64,000 bases of DNA from Sisyra terminalis (Eukaryota > Arthropoda > Insecta > Neuroptera > Sisyridae): positions 37,902,449 through 37,966,448 of the forward strand of contig OY292276.1 of the NCBI GenBank assembly GCA_958496175.1, written 5' to 3'. Both the position numbers and the translations under genes were made by a program. Positions 10,963 to 24,299 of the stretch are shown piece after piece; position 1 is the stretch's first letter, and the number at the start of each line of letters is the position of its first letter. The notes beneath the pieces are model-generated. The model was not told the origin of the DNA, made no database searches, and saw only the letters and a list, made by a program, of their open reading frames with translations.

Positions 10963-13252
10963 AACTTTTGTCCAAATTTATGTTTTTAGTTTACTTTGTA
11001 AATTCAAATGAAAACTTTGAAAGTGTTACTTTTTAAACCATATAACTGTTCAAAGCCAGCAAAAAAATCAAATTTAGCTTTACAACATTTATATTAAAAA
11101 ATACGGCTGAATGTATATCTATATATTATTCCACATATTCTATTTGAAGAATGTAACGGAAATTCTACTAAGAGTTCGAGAGGTTGATACTTTCGTCTGA
11201 TTTTATGCATCCCTTAATTTTGAATGCTACTTTTATGATCCCTTAAACTTATTTTCATAATACAATTTAACAATTCTAATTAAGAATTATTCTTTATTTT
11301 TTATGTTTGTGTACATATATGTGCCTATTTCCCTATTTGTATTTATAGTCGAGTGATTCTTCGGCCTAATCTTTGATAAATATTTCATTATTTTTGTGCT
11401 ATTAGCTGTCTTTATCAGTTAGAACGCATATGAATCCTTTATCCTTCATTCCTATGGCAGCATCGATTCTAGTTAAACAAATTTAATACTAACGATTCCA
11501 GTAAATTAACCTTTGCAATATCAATTATGTATTCTATTTCTTATTTTGTTTATTTCTCTATTTCTTATTTTGTTTTACGTATAGCTTAGCTATTCATCAA
11601 AAAACTAAATACGAAATAGATTTTTATACAGATTTTTTTATAGGTTTTTTAGGTCTTTTTGGAAAAAAAGGTTGCTAGTTTCTATCTACCAATAGAGCTT
11701 TTGAATTTTCTTTTAAGAAATATATTTATTTATTATCAAAAATTTTATCGCTTTTCAATTGACCATAGTTGGATCCAAATCACGATAAATCTCTCCAAAA
11801 ATCAATGTCGTGAAATACATGGGTACAACATTTCATTTTAAGACAATTGAACTTCTGCAAAATGGCTTTCCTATAAAATTTAATTTAATTACGGAATTTA
11901 TTAATGCTTATTTTAGTTCATTAATTTTTTAAAGTTTTAAAAGGTTTGTATAAGAAAAATTGGTCGTATTTTCAATTTTAAAATTTACATAAAAGAGTTT
12001 TAAATAAAAAAACTAAGCTTTCAATAAAATTTCCTCCAAATGCATTTGTTATCCTAGAACAGTTATCCGTTAAATCCTCGTCACTGTTCTTATAGCTTGT
12101 TTTTATTTCGCTTGGTTTGTTGACCTGAGTATGCGGCGCTCGGCACTTCTATGTCCTCAGTCAGCATCTCGGATCATATCATGGATAGTAACATTTACCA
12201 AACACTTGTTCTTTGCCCGTGGACACCGACCTCGGGCAACCATCCGAGCACATCTCGCATCATATTAACAAGAAAAAAATCATAGATCCATAATATTAAC
12301 AACAAAGATACAACAATGCGATCACAATCCGTGCTCTTACTTCTTCAGAAACTGGCAAACGAAACTTTTTCAAACAACTACCGTTTAGACCCCGATTTAG
12401 TTTCTTCATTATTTCATCTCTTGATTATAAAGATTTTATAATGAACGTATGCAAAGTCGCTTTCAAATTTTGATATGTGGAGCCATTACTATACGATTTA
12501 TAAAACTTTAATTAATTGAGCATAATTAATAGGTTCCAGCTTGCTTGTTGTTGGTTTATTTGGGTTGAGAGAGTTCACTATTAAATGTTATTTTCATATA
12601 GAATATTTTATTACTTTTTCCTTGTTAAAATCTCAAATGTTCTTTAAAATTTTTTTTTGAAAATCCGGATGAACAAAGGCATTTGTTATAGCTGTGGCTG
12701 TTGTTAGAAAGTCGTTCAAGACCTGTTTGTGGTTATTTGATATGGATAGGTGTCTACCAAACAAACTATTAATAATCTTCGTATGTCGGCTAAGAAGAGT
12801 CGAGATCGAGCTCATCCTGCATTTTACCTACATTTACAATCTTGAACTCAGTTGCATCTTTTTAATTATCAGAAAACAAATACTATTTGAAATATGGAGA
12901 TTGTTTACCTGTACAGCAGGGAGTCTAATTATTATTGTAGTTCATTAATGACGTTGAAACAAAACTATCGTTAACTTATTTGCGTACTTGATATTCAAAA
13001 AAAAATACCTTCCTTTTCTCTTCAAAATGCTTATTTTTTTTTATTTAAGAGAAACTAATTTATACAATCATATATCAAACATAAAATATCAATATAGACA
13101 AATTTTATTACTGTTGCATGTTCTAAATTGTCATTTAATTGACGATAAAATTTATGATATCAGTTTTTTTTACACTATTATAAATTTGTTTGTTTCCTCA
13201 TTTCTTTCAAGCCAAAACATTGAAAAATCATACTTGGATGTAGGTTGTCTCT
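10963..13252. other. gene-free stretch; complex block at 12060-12380
   Basis: Mostly AT-rich with no gene. The part at about 12060-12380 is richer in G/C and non-repetitive and could be conserved regulatory sequence. Open frames at 11659-11841, 12694-12948 and 12988-13272 show no recognisable domain and no start or codon-use support. Confidence 0.35.
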
Positions 13253-13800
13253 TAAGTTCTTTCCATTTTTAATATGAAATGAATACACAATATTTAGTGT
13301 TTCGATATGATTTATTTTGGTATTTAAGAACCTTTTTTTCTTTGTCACATTTTCCCATTTATCAAGATGCCTCATTATACCGTCTTTCCAAAATTTTTGA
13401 GTTTTGGACTAAAATTATTCCTGAAGATGCTATTTTCATCATGATAGCCTTTGAACACATACTGCATTTGCGGTATGAGAAAAGTTCTCCCAGTTTGGTT
13501 GGGATGTTTTTCCACATTCTGCGTACTTCCCAAATCTTGCTCCATTTAATTATTACTTCTTTCTATCCTTAAAAAACTCTTATCTCCATAAGTTTCTTAA
13601 ATTCATTAACGAAATAAAATCGCATCACCAAGATTATTTGTTATTCAAAAACACAAAAAAATTTTAAAATTGTCAAATTGAGGTTTTCTGGGAGATACGA
13701 GATGGTAATAAAGCAAAAAAGTTCTTATATATTAAAATAAATCATATTGAAACAGCAAATATTGTGTATTCATTTCATATTAGGGAAAGGAAGGAACTTA
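13253..13800. mobile_element. mariner relic with mirrored ends
   Basis: Arms at about 13253-13375 and 13695-13800 are inverted copies: TAATATGAAATGAATACACA, then ATATTT..TGTTTC.ATATGA, TTTATTTT and TAAGAAC.TTTTTT.CTTT. Read outward, both arms encode the same transposase tail (KINHIET.NIVYSFH), so the 3' end of a mariner element appears on both sides. The interior keeps part of the catalytic domain (see 13437-13718). Either the element has unusually long terminal repeats that overlap the reading frame, or two elements recombined head to head. The flanking TA duplication could not be fixed. Confidence 0.65.
13437..13718 (+). pseudogene. mariner transposase, C-terminal half, broken
   Basis: The frame reads HHDSL.THTAFAV.EKFSQF, GWDVFPHSAYFPNLAPFNYY and FFLSLKNSYLHKF, matching the mariner order HDNARPHTA - EKLxxFGWEVLPHPPYSPDLAPSDYHLF-xSLKN. 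The third catalytic aspartate (PDLAPSD) is asparagine here (PNLAPFN), and there are stops in the HDN region and after KKF. It is an inactive remnant. The first catalytic domain and the DNA-binding domain are missing. Confidence 0.8.
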
Positions 13801-15703
13801 TAGGAAAACCAAATAAAAATGGAATTGGCCATACACTTTCGCACACGAAACATTCCGTACTACACTGTATTTTTCAAAAATAATTCTTAGAATGATAAAA
13901 AATATTGCGAAATTTTGAGCCCTTAACCATTTCTGATCCTATGTCAAATGTCATACGACATTTATTTCTTTATCATTCTATTAGCAAAATTCAACTAAAA
14001 AAACTGTACGAATTTCCACGGACGAAAAGGAGCCAAAGTTGAACAAAACTTAGAGTATTTAGAATAATTAGAGCATTATTCTATGTTTTCAAAACAAATA
14101 AAAAGTTGTAAACATTAATATAGTTTTACAAACAAAAAAAAAACAAGATAAATTGTTTTACCCGGTAAATCTTTGGTGGACTTGATGGAACAATTATATT
14201 TTTTTGTGAACCGGGAAGACTTACAAAATATTTGAAGAGGTTTTCGTTACCATTTTCGATTTTTCAATCCAAACCACATTTTTCTTACAGCTTTTGAACT
14301 ACCACCCTGACAGAATGCACTAACATAGTTTCTTAAAGGATATTAACGTCTCCCCAGAAAATGTCCAATTGTAAATTTTTGTCAGATCAATCATTTCATT
14401 ATAATTGAACTTTGAACATTGATGTGCTTTAAGAATTTTATTTTTTAACTTTGAACGTAAGTAATGAACGAATTGATTATTCAGAGCAAAATGTGTATAC
14501 ATTCTTAAAGAAAATTAAATGCTCTACAAAAATGGTTTCTTAGCATTTTTTAATAAATTTACTTCTCTCTAAGCAAATTATACTTTTAGAAGTTTTGAGG
14601 AAAAATTTCACTTTGGATTGAAAAATAGAAAATTGCGATGATAGCCCTCTTAATATCAATATAAGGCTCATTTCAAAATATTTTTTTAATCTGTATATAA
14701 ATATACTTTCTATGGCGTAGTATGTATACGATGCCCAAAAAAGATGATCTCTTTTTTTGGTGGTAATTTTCAAGAGAAGGTCAATTGAAAGGGAAAACTC
14801 TGAATAATGTAAAGTTCCTAAAATAAAGTTTTTTTTTCTACACTGTACAATTAATTCATTCATTCATACAGAGTTCAGAAAACTTGAGGACACAGAGCTT
14901 CAGATTGGGAATTTTTGTAGAGAAGTATTTATGGGAACCGAAGATTTTAGATTGAATTTTTCTGAGTTGAAGTTGAAATTTGAATTTAAATTAGAGATAT
15001 TTACATAGTCAGATTAAGTGAAATCATAGAAATATAAATAAGAAGTCTTTTCATTGGATCAGATAAATATAAATGATACTTAGAATACATATGTAACATG
15101 ATTAAAAGTATAAATCAATTTATAAATCAATCTGGGTGAATCTGAAGTTAACAACTTGTTTTCTACTTACAAAACTTGGTACCTTTACTTCCGATTTCAA
15201 AATTTTAGCTCCGAAATCATTCGGAGGTTCTAACATTTCGGAGTTGAAGTTCTGTTATATCCCTACTTTGAATGTATTGTATAATAGATTTTTGTATACA
15301 GAATGCGCTAACTATTATATGGACATTAACGAGCTTATTATATCCCCCTGTAAAAATCATAGAGATCGGTCGAATAAATATCAGTGGAAAATTCATTTTT
15401 ACAGGCGATACAGGCTGAAAGCTTTAGGGATTCTTCGATTTTGTATATTTCAATATGTAAAATATAATAAAAAAAAATGTATTATGGAGTTTTTTTATAT
15501 TAAAACTTAAATTGTATGAATAATATTATGCACAAAGAGAAGTTATGAGAATTTTATATAATTCTTTTAGCAAAAGTTTTATTGAAATCCTTTATTTTAA
15601 AATTGAACTCACCAAAAACTTTTGTGACTTTTGAAATATATCAATATTTAAATATGTATTTATAACGTTGATGTTGGGTTATTTTATAATATTTTAATTT
15701 AAT
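13801..15703. other. gene-free AT-rich stretch
   Basis: No gene recognised. Open frames at 14540-14863 (minus, 107 codons) and 15136-15510 (plus, 124 codons) are the longest here. Neither shows a domain, a plausible initiation context or splice context, and both lie in A/T-rich sequence where such frames are expected by chance. Confidence 0.4.
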
Positions 15704-15952
15704 CAGTGTCGTAGCGTACGATAGCACTATCGGGGGGCGATCGGAAATTCACCCTCCCTATTTTTATCATTAATCAAGAAAATTTATTATCAGTCAAATA
15801 TCTTTATTCTTTATTAGTTACTTAAAAATGTATTGATTGTGTTTTTCTGAAAGCGAAATATTTTAAGAAATTATCAATGCCAATATGCCACCTCCGTTTC
15901 GTGTGCCGCCTGAAGCCATGGCTTCCTCGGCACCCACCACGCTACGCCACTG
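15704..15952. mobile_element. hAT MITE with perfect 8-bp target duplication
   Basis: The left end is CAGTGTCGTAGCGTACGATA and the right end on the other strand is CAGTGGCGTAGCGTGGTGGG, the classic CAGTGGCGTAGC hAT terminus. The element is flanked on both sides by AATTTAAT (15696-15703 and 15953-15960), an exact 8-bp duplication as hAT transposases make. The interior is non-coding, so mobility would depend on a full hAT element elsewhere. The perfect duplication suggests a fairly young insertion, although the two termini differ from each other. Confidence 0.88.
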
Positions 15953-17997
15953 AATTTAATATGTCTAATATCCTCGATATTTTGTGTTCAAAGATATGTG
16001 TTTAACATTTTAACAATTATATATAACTTATATCTAATTTTTATATATATATTATATACAACTTTTTAACAATTCATTATCAATAAATTCAAGTCGATAT
16101 ATACGAGAAAATTATAAGCACCTAAATTACGGTCTATATTTCATTAGTGAATTGGCAGTTAATTACTCTAAAAATCCAATAACTAACATTAACTTAATTT
16201 TCATATAGAATGGTTAAAGTAGAAAAAAATTTATTAAAAAAACTATGACGAATAGGTAATTTAGTAGATACATAAATTTTAGATTAAATGACTATGACAT
16301 TGACTTTGTCAATGAATGTTCATTAATGCGTTTTGCCATATAAGAAAAGTGCCATTCAATAAATTTCTCGATTTTGTTTTTCTAAGATTCGTTTATTTTT
16401 GTCTCATGGTGTTTGGTTTGTGGGTACTTTTAATACTTGTCGTATTAAAAATAATTAATTATTCCATAAGATGACCATTGTTACGATAGCACGCACGTAA
16501 GTTTAATACGTACACATGTAATAATAATAATATAAATATGTAAATGCAAATGCAAACATAATAATGCACAAGCACCATCTGAAGCTGAGAATTCTCTGAG
16601 GCACGCAAAATATAAACGAAAAATGCAATAAAAAATAATAAGACATTTTATTCTGTATGAAATATGTAATACTCATAAAAAAGCCTCATCCATATGTTTG
16701 ATTTACCATTATGAGTAATGAGGAACAGAAGAACTTACGGAAAACATATTTATACATTAAGAGTTATCAAAACGAAATGTGAAATACAAAAATTTATTTA
16801 AATAAATATCGTGAAATCGTAAAATCTGGACGTTGATGTCATCCGTAACTATGTTTGCTAATTAACGCATAAAAGAGTTTTTACAAGTGCAAAAGATCGT
16901 AACGAGAATGGTGTAAAGAAGGAGAAACAACTTAAAAAAATGTCGAAATCTTGGCCGTTTTTGTGTGGATGTTGTTGTTGATGTTGATGTGACCAGTTCA
17001 TAATATGCAGGTTTTATTACAAAACATTAAAAACGTAAATGAACATAAAAGTAAAGTGCAACGCCGATGCTGCAACAGGCAAATGTATGTTGGAATTATT
17101 ATCATCATGGAACGACGACAATTGCTGTCACACAAAATCTCTGACGGCCGAGACGTTTATAATCTCCGTGGCTATCTTTCTACAATATTCTTTTCTTAAA
17201 AGCTGATAAAGATTAGTATTATAATAATATAATAATAATAGTGAGAAGGATATTCAGTAAAAAGAACAAGCACCTTACGATGGATTTTTCTGGTTTGTGT
17301 TTGATTTTTTGCACAAGCTATATTTAAACCATAATCCTCAAATAAAATACAAAAAAATGACATCACAACGGTCAACTGATCCCACTCTATAACAAACACT
17401 TTTCATATTGTAATAGAATTTACGGCAAATTACTCTTTTGAAATAATCATTAAAATAAACAGCTAGCAATACGAATACCATAAAGAACTAATAGTCCAAT
17501 GACTTTCGTCTTATTAATTAGAGAGGAAAACTTTACAATCCTTTTTACACTCAACTAGCAGCAAATGATATGGTTAAGTAAGAGAAGAGAAGGTGTTGAC
17601 ATTCACGCTCGCGTTAATGTCCATTTAATAAAGCAATAAACAACAGCATGAGGAAAAGCCGAGAGTAAAAAAATAATATTTATGGTCTGTTAAAATTAGG
17701 TAATGCCACACATTCCTTGCACAGCAGGCATCAAATTAACAAAAAAAAAATAAGAAAAAAATTAATTTGGAAGGACACGTAGGCTTTTTTAATTACGACA
17801 GAGGTTTATACTGTAGGTATACCTATTCCTTATCAAAAATAAATACACCTGAATTTGTCTAATTGGAAAATAATTTCCATAATTTTTAATCTTTATCAAG
17901 CTCAAGAAATAATTTGCTAAATTTTTTTTTCTTTCGCTGTATGCTAACCAATTAACAGATTATTTGAATTTTATAAAAACCTAATTTGAAGATGATA
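15953..17997. other. gene-free stretch; complex block at 16480-17180
   Basis: No gene supported. Around 16480-17180 the sequence is less repetitive, with short ATAATA and GTTGTTGATG simple runs. It might be regulatory or untranslated DNA. Frames at 17005-17199 and 17196-17399 are unconvincing. Confidence 0.35.
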
Positions 17998-18616
17998 CAG
18001 TCCCTGGCCATATTAATAGACGCAATAGGCTTTGTATAAAACCTGAAGTAAGATCTATTTTATTTTGGGTCCATATTTTGGATTGGGTTTAACTTTCCTT
18101 TACAAATTTTATTTATTACGCCTATTACCAATTAGCGTGACCAAAAATCATGCTTACTAAAAATAAATTTTTACCATCAAATTAATTAAACATCATCTTA
18201 ATTATGGAAACCTAAATTGTTTAACATTTAATTGAAAGCTCGTTTACTGATATTTAAGTTCCCATTCTGTGCAGTATGCTGTCTATGTAGGACAATACCT
18301 ACCGTCTGCTGTATTTGTGAATGATGATTCCATACGAGAATATTTCTTCTAATGGCTATTTTTTTGTTGTACCCGCCTCTCTAGCTACTTTTTTCTTCAG
18401 CAATTTCCACATATTTTATCCTAAGGCTTTTATCCTAATGTAGGGTAATAGGAATAATAAACAAGGTTTTACCCTTTTCCAGAAAATATATTTCTTAAAT
18501 ATCAATACAACTTTTTATAACGTAAAAAGTCAACAACGTTAAATTTAATTTAGTAGAATATGTAAATTTTGAATTAAAAAAATCTTAAGTACGTCTAATA
18601 ATATGGCCAGGGACTG
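17998..18616 (-). mobile_element. Tc1-like element, internally deleted (619 bp)
   Basis: The termini are CAGTCCCTGGCCATATTA followed by ATAGACG on the left and the same with TTAGACG on the right, read from the other strand, about 25 bp. Each end is flanked by TA (17996-17997 and 18617-18618), the Tc1/mariner target duplication. CAGTCCCTGGCCA is a typical Tc1-like start. On the minus strand around 18240-18430 a broken frame with ILVWNHHSQIQQTVGIVL resembles the C-terminal segment of Tc1-like transposases. This match is tentative. The catalytic DDE region is absent, so the copy is non-autonomous. Confidence 0.78.
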
Positions 18617-19669
18617 TATTAATTAGTGATGAGGGTTATTAAAGTTGCACTAATGTAGTCGGTTAAAGCAAGCTAATGAGGTAGTTATATGATTATAATT
18701 TTATTATTATAATTTTATTAAAAATATATTTTACTATATTAACTTTATTCTCCCAAAAATGTTAGAATATCTCAGTATTTATTTATAGTTTTGAAGTTAG
18801 GAAAAAGTAAGTGCTAAAATGTAGCAGTTCTAAAAAAACCGAAATATCCGACAATAAATTACTTCGGGAAATTTGACTCAATAAGAACCCAATTAGAAAA
18901 CCTCAATGAGAAAAAAACATAAATGTTAATTTCTCAATTGAAATACGAAATGGGTTCTATGTGAGGTCACAGTGGGAAAGCCCAACAGTGAAATTAAAAA
19001 TTATTGTCAATTTTTCCCCGTTGGGCTCTATGTGGGCCCACAGTAGGAAAACTCAATGTTGATGTTAAAAATTATTGAAATTGCTTAATTTTAAAGTATA
19101 ATTTTAGTAGTAAATAAATATAATACATAATCGAAATTTAGTAAAGTTGATAAACAGTTACGATTTCAAGCCTTAATTGGTAAATTTAAACTTCGAGCTA
19201 TGGCTCGAATTTGGCACTCTTTGATTTCTTTACCAAAATAAACAGAAACAATCTGAAGAAGAAGTTTTGATTAATGTTCTGTAGCTATTAAAGTATAAAA
19301 AATTTCTTAATATTTTAGATACTTAAAAAACACATGTATCAACTTCAATTAATAAAATTGATTATAAGTAACTCAGCTAGTAAATTTTTAAGACTGATAT
19401 TGAAAGATCTTGCACCATTCACAATACGAAAATCTGTATACACAATTCGAATTGTTCATTTACCTTCTTAATAGATATACCAAGATTTAATTATTCCCAA
19501 ATTTTTAACTTTTTAGTATTTTATTTCTAATACTTCAATTTGTGTGTTTAAAATTCACAGCACAAGAAGTTTAAAATTATAAATTTTCAATTCAAAAAAG
19601 GTTTTCAAACGTTCAGAATGATTCCTCACAGAAATGATATTCAGAGAAAAAGTGTTTGAAAAAATTAAT
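18617..19669. other. gene-free stretch holding a short tandem repeat
   Basis: AT-rich sequence with no gene. The only structured part is the 71-bp tandem repeat at 18885-19080. Confidence 0.4.
18885..19080. repeat. 71-bp tandem repeat, about 2.5 diverged units
   Basis: Units starting TGGGTTCTATGTGAGGTCAC at 18951 and TGGGCTCTATGTGGGCCCAC at 19022 continue with AGT.GGAAA.C.CAA and GTTAAAAATTATTG-like ends. A more diverged partial unit lies just upstream (GAACCCAATTAGAAAACCTC). No protein-coding periodicity is kept. Confidence 0.6.
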
Positions 19670-19990
19670 TTAGAAACCATACTAATTGAAATATCTCAAT
19701 TTATGTAACTTTTCACGTCAACATTGTGTAAATTATAATTGTTTGTTTGGTAACCGCTTAATGATCTGTTTATATCGCGATTTCAATACGTGTATTTATG
19801 TGTACTGTGACGTCCCAGAAAACCTATAGGCGCACTTACCATTTTAAGACTCTCATTGGCTCATTAAAATTAAGAAAAAAAATCGGCCATCATCCAAACT
19901 TTTTAATACCATAAATTGGGTTTTCCTCATATTAATAATGTACTTTATCGATTAAAAACATAAAAAAAAATCTGCATACGGTCTTTTAAG
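19670..19990 (-). mobile_element. fragment of the hAT-like family of 30120-32688
   Basis: On the minus strand this aligns with about 31960-32190. Shared landmarks are TTTTTTAATCGATAA, A.TAT.TGAGGAAAAC, a CAATGAG..AATGAGAGTC word, GCGCCTATAGGTTTTCTG against a similar GCTTATGGGTCTTCTG, GACGTCACAGTAC, CGCGATATAAAC against CCGAGATATAAAC, and TAATTTACACAA. Neither terminus is kept. It carries no coding sequence and is a dead piece. Confidence 0.6.
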
Positions 19991-22679
19991 GTTTTGTAAA
20001 ACTCTTTGATCGAATATAATATGTAAACTTTATATTAGACACCTATGTAGTATTTTACATTTAAAATCAAATGAGCTACTCTACAAGTATGTGTGCTATA
20101 ATAAATTATGATAACAAAAATAATATTTCATTAGAATCGTTAATGTATTTCTAATATGTCTCCCATTTAAAAAAAAATCAAATAAAACTACATTCATACA
20201 CGCTCGGTAAGAATTTGCATGTTAATTATACGCTTATTTACATTACATCTACTGTATACATTTATATATGTATATACTCATGCAAAGTAAGACAAGAAAT
20301 TTTAATGTTCTATCAAAATGATATTCTTTCTCAAATAGTCACCGGATATTATCAAAGCAAATAATTCAGAAAGCAACCTACTCTTCGGCTGATTTACGGT
20401 TCCGACTACGTTTAGTGATAAAAATTATTGATTATCGCACAATCTTTGTTGCAAAATTCGTTCAGAATTATATTTTATTCGTCCGGCATTTTAGTGATTT
20501 CAGTGATCTTATCGAAGCATTCATAAATGCCAAAGCCCTACAGCTGACAACTTTTAACTTGACAAAAAAACAAACCTAATTGTTAATTTTATCATATTTG
20601 AGTATCTTTTGAATAATTTACAATCACAATTAACCTCTTAACTGATTGATTTTTTGGCTATACAAAATTCGAAGGAATTTTACACCATAATCATGCATTT
20701 TTGCTCTGGGAAAAACTAAAATATTTTAAGTGCAAATTTACTGTTACAGCAGTAACAAATAAATAATAAAATTCCATTTTTTTTTGCTTTCTATTTATAA
20801 ATGCAGATTCTTATTTTTAATCACAAATTAAACTATTTTCGTGTTTTGATAGTTCCGTCTTTCGAATTAATAACAAGCCAGGCTATTTTTAGAAAATATT
20901 TTAATAGATACTCATAATCAAGAATTAATTTTACGTTTTAATTAACTTTCATAAGACAATATGCATAAGTTACGTTAAAATTATGTAAAACTCTTGTACC
21001 TTTGAATATTGCGCGTATAAATTTAGATATTTTAATGGTTTCATCCAATTAGCACTAGGATGTACCTAATAGAATTGAGTTATAACCGGCTCTATGAATA
21101 AGTAGGATTACCACGTTTAAGCATTATTAAAATACCTGTTTTTGTAAAGCTTGCATAAATATTTTTCACCCTTTCTCTTCAATCTAAAGATTTTTTGTTA
21201 AAGGATAAAAAATTGACTCGAATGAACTGTTGGTTAAGTTAATTTAAAACAATAGTTTCAAAATATGAAAGAGTATTTAAAAATGAAATAAACTATATAC
21301 TTTTGGCCTATGCATCGTTTGTAAAATGAGCTTAGAACTTTTCCCAAGCCGATGGCAGAGATTTTTCATTACTAATATCGTTTTAAACATTGAAATCTAT
21401 AGTTCTTTAGTCCTATAATCGTTTTCCTTGAATCATGAAATACAGTTATTTTCATTTTATATCATAAATCCAGAGTTCAATAGGTTTCGTTATTTCAGGA
21501 ATAAAAATAATATGATATACTTTCAAAAAGCTATTTCTTAGTGACATTTGCATTATTCGGTGAAAGATACTTAGCAGAAGTCCATTAATTTTTTCCAGAC
21601 CTTAATCAGTGTCCATCTTTGGGCCATACAAGACAGTACGTAACACATACAAAAGAAATATTTTTAAATTTAATTTTGCAGTCAAAGTTTTTGTAAGACG
21701 TAACAAATTTTGCATATATTACAGTCAATGCACAAATATTCTTAAATTACTTACAAATAAGTCAGTGTTAGAGATAATCTATCATTACAAATCTAATGAG
21801 GCAATTCGTGGTATTTAGGTTTGTTTCAATGAGCATCAATGAGTTACCAATATTGAAAAGTTGATAATTCGTATTTAAAATTCCATAAAAAGTAGATTGT
21901 TTAAAAAAATATGTAAATTAAAAACTAAACCAAATAATTTTATATTATATGAGACTAAAAAGAAAGTAATGCAAAAATGAAAGCTTAAAATTATAAAAAC
22001 TTATATTGTTTAGCTTCTTAATATACTTGCACATTTAAACTATTACTTCTCTGTTCTGTTGGATCTAATCTCTGAAAAAAGAAAAACTGCATTACACTTT
22101 ATTCTGACTTAAAATTTAAAAGGTAATGCATCCTTAACTTTTTACTATTAAGGTCCATATATTTATTAATTTTATGTTCAAAACAGCAAATTTCCTAAAG
22201 TTCTCTTTCAAATGTTTTGAATTTTTTTCACAACGTTGATATCATATACTCCAATATTTCTTAAACTTGGAGACTCGAAAGAGTCTCACATCAACAGGTC
22301 AGTGAAGGACGCTGCAGGTTGTCAAAAGAGAATTTTTATCGTTATTTTCGCGTTAAAATCGATACTTTTGGAAACAGTAATTTTTCTCTAAGCGTAATTT
22401 AAAACTTATATTTGGAATGTAAATAACTCTATATAGGTACAGCGAAGAATGCTACGAATCGCTATAGGATTTTTTTTAAATTTCATGAATATATTTTTTT
22501 TATTATTTTTTTTGTATTTCAGAATCATAGGAAAAAATTAAAATGGACTAACATTGATCATATTTCATTATATTTATCAATAAAAATTAATCATCAAAAA
22601 AAATACATTTGGTTTTATGAATTGGAACCAATGTGTAATAGTTGGTAAACTCTACAATAAGAACTAATGGTTGTGGCTA
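19991..22679. other. gene-free AT-rich stretch
   Basis: Nothing supports a gene. The plus-strand frame at 21609-21818 (69 codons, basic) has no domain. Some mixed-composition sequence at about 20330-20540 and 22260-22340 is unassigned. Confidence 0.4.
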
Positions 22680-22795
22680 ATTAGTAATTGGTAAGTAACT
22701 TTAATTATAATAAATAGTGACAATTAGTAATTGGTAAGTAACTTTAATTATAATAAATAGTGACAATTAGTAATTGGTGAGTAATTTCAATAACC
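22680..22795. repeat. 43-bp tandem repeat, about 2.7 units
   Basis: ATTAGTAATTGGTAAGTAAC followed by TTTAATTATAATAAATAGTG and ACA repeats with a 43-bp period from 22680. The first two units are identical and the third decays after ATTAGTAATTGGTGAGTAA. A minisatellite-type array with no other content. Confidence 0.85.
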
Positions 22796-24299
22796 ACAAA
22801 TAGTAAGTTAAATGTAAGCGTAACAGAATAAATAAGTAAAAAGAAATCATAAATAATATATATATTTATCTGTTATATAAAATAAAAATTGAATTTATTA
22901 TTGAAAATATAAATCAAATTCAATTTATTTATTTACAGCTATTATAATATAGACTGGTAGGAATACGTCTGCCGGGCTCAAGAATAGTGTTATACAATTT
23001 TGAAAACCTAGTAAACCAAAACAGTTTAAATGAAATTTAAAAATATTTAAATGAACTAAGAATTATAAAAAGTAAACTCGGATAAGGCATGAGAATGGAA
23101 TCAAATACTTCACAAATGAAATAAGTTCAACACATTTTTTATAAATTAACAAATGATGTGTTCAATTTTAGAGACATTATAAATTTTTAAGAAGGATCGA
23201 AAATAAATTAGTCGTACAAGTATAAAATTATACACTTCCCATACAAAACGCAAACGGCTTTTTTAATTTATCTTAGAAAAGGATTAAGTCTATTTGAATG
23301 GACTTAGGACTAAGGACGTAAGGACTTTTATGGAACATGTTAGTTTGACTCACTTCGATTGCCACTGATTGCTTGGTGTCATTGATTTTTTAAACAGATT
23401 TTTCATCTTAGAAAAAAAGAAAAATAAATTTTTCAGTATCAACCTCTCTTAAGGTACATTTGAGGTTCTTATATTCAATAGGAATTTCATTAACTACTTC
23501 ACCAGCATTCATAACTACGAATCGTGCTACATTTGTACAAATCCCAGGTTACCTTAATACTAGTTTGGGTTTATTTTTAAATTCGGTAAATTCGTATTAA
23601 ACAAACAATTTTAACTAACCATCAATGAAATATAGACAAACGGTTAAAGAAGCAATTTCTCATTAAACTGAAGAATTTAATTATTTGTTAGCATTTTTTT
23701 TTAAGTAAAACGTCACATAACCCCTAGGAGTAACGATTAGTGAACATAAAATTGACGTAAAAGGATATAAAATTCTTTGACTTGTTATTACATTTCTTTT
23801 CTTTAACATTCAAATTTCAAATTTTTATTGCCTAATTATCTCCTAAAGCTATAGTTTAATTAGTTCTTAGCAATCTCGAAAAAAAAATTATTTTAATGGA
23901 TTATTGTTTCCTAATCATTAAAAAAAAGGAAAGTTTCAGAACTCTAAAGGTATAATTATTATGAAAAAGAAAAATTGTTTGATCTAAATTAATAATAAGT
24001 GTTAAACCTTTTCTCTTTTGAAGTACCAACATTTGAATAAGGTGAAAATCACAATGAAAATCAAAGTATGAACAAATCATTTTCTGTTATGAATTATGAG
24101 GTACGATTCCAAAAAGCAAGTAAAAACACGTAGCTACAATTTGTAATATCGCGCTGGGTTCATGTCCCAATCTAAAATGAACTAAATGATATGAACCCTG
24201 GGACGAATTTGTGTACAAAAAATATTCATGTAGAGAAATTATGAAGTTAAAATAACAACAAGAGACATAAAATAAAAATTACACTCTGAAAAAAAAGAA
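22796..24299. other. gene-free AT-rich stretch
   Basis: No open frame, RNA fold or repeat with recognisable ends was found. Confidence 0.4.

Noticed and set aside
14540..14863. 107-codon minus-strand open frame
   Set aside because: No recognised motif; lysine, isoleucine and leucine-rich as random A/T-rich sequence would be.
15136..15510. 124-codon plus-strand open frame
   Set aside because: A/T-rich with no domain and no supporting context; expected by chance in 64 kb.
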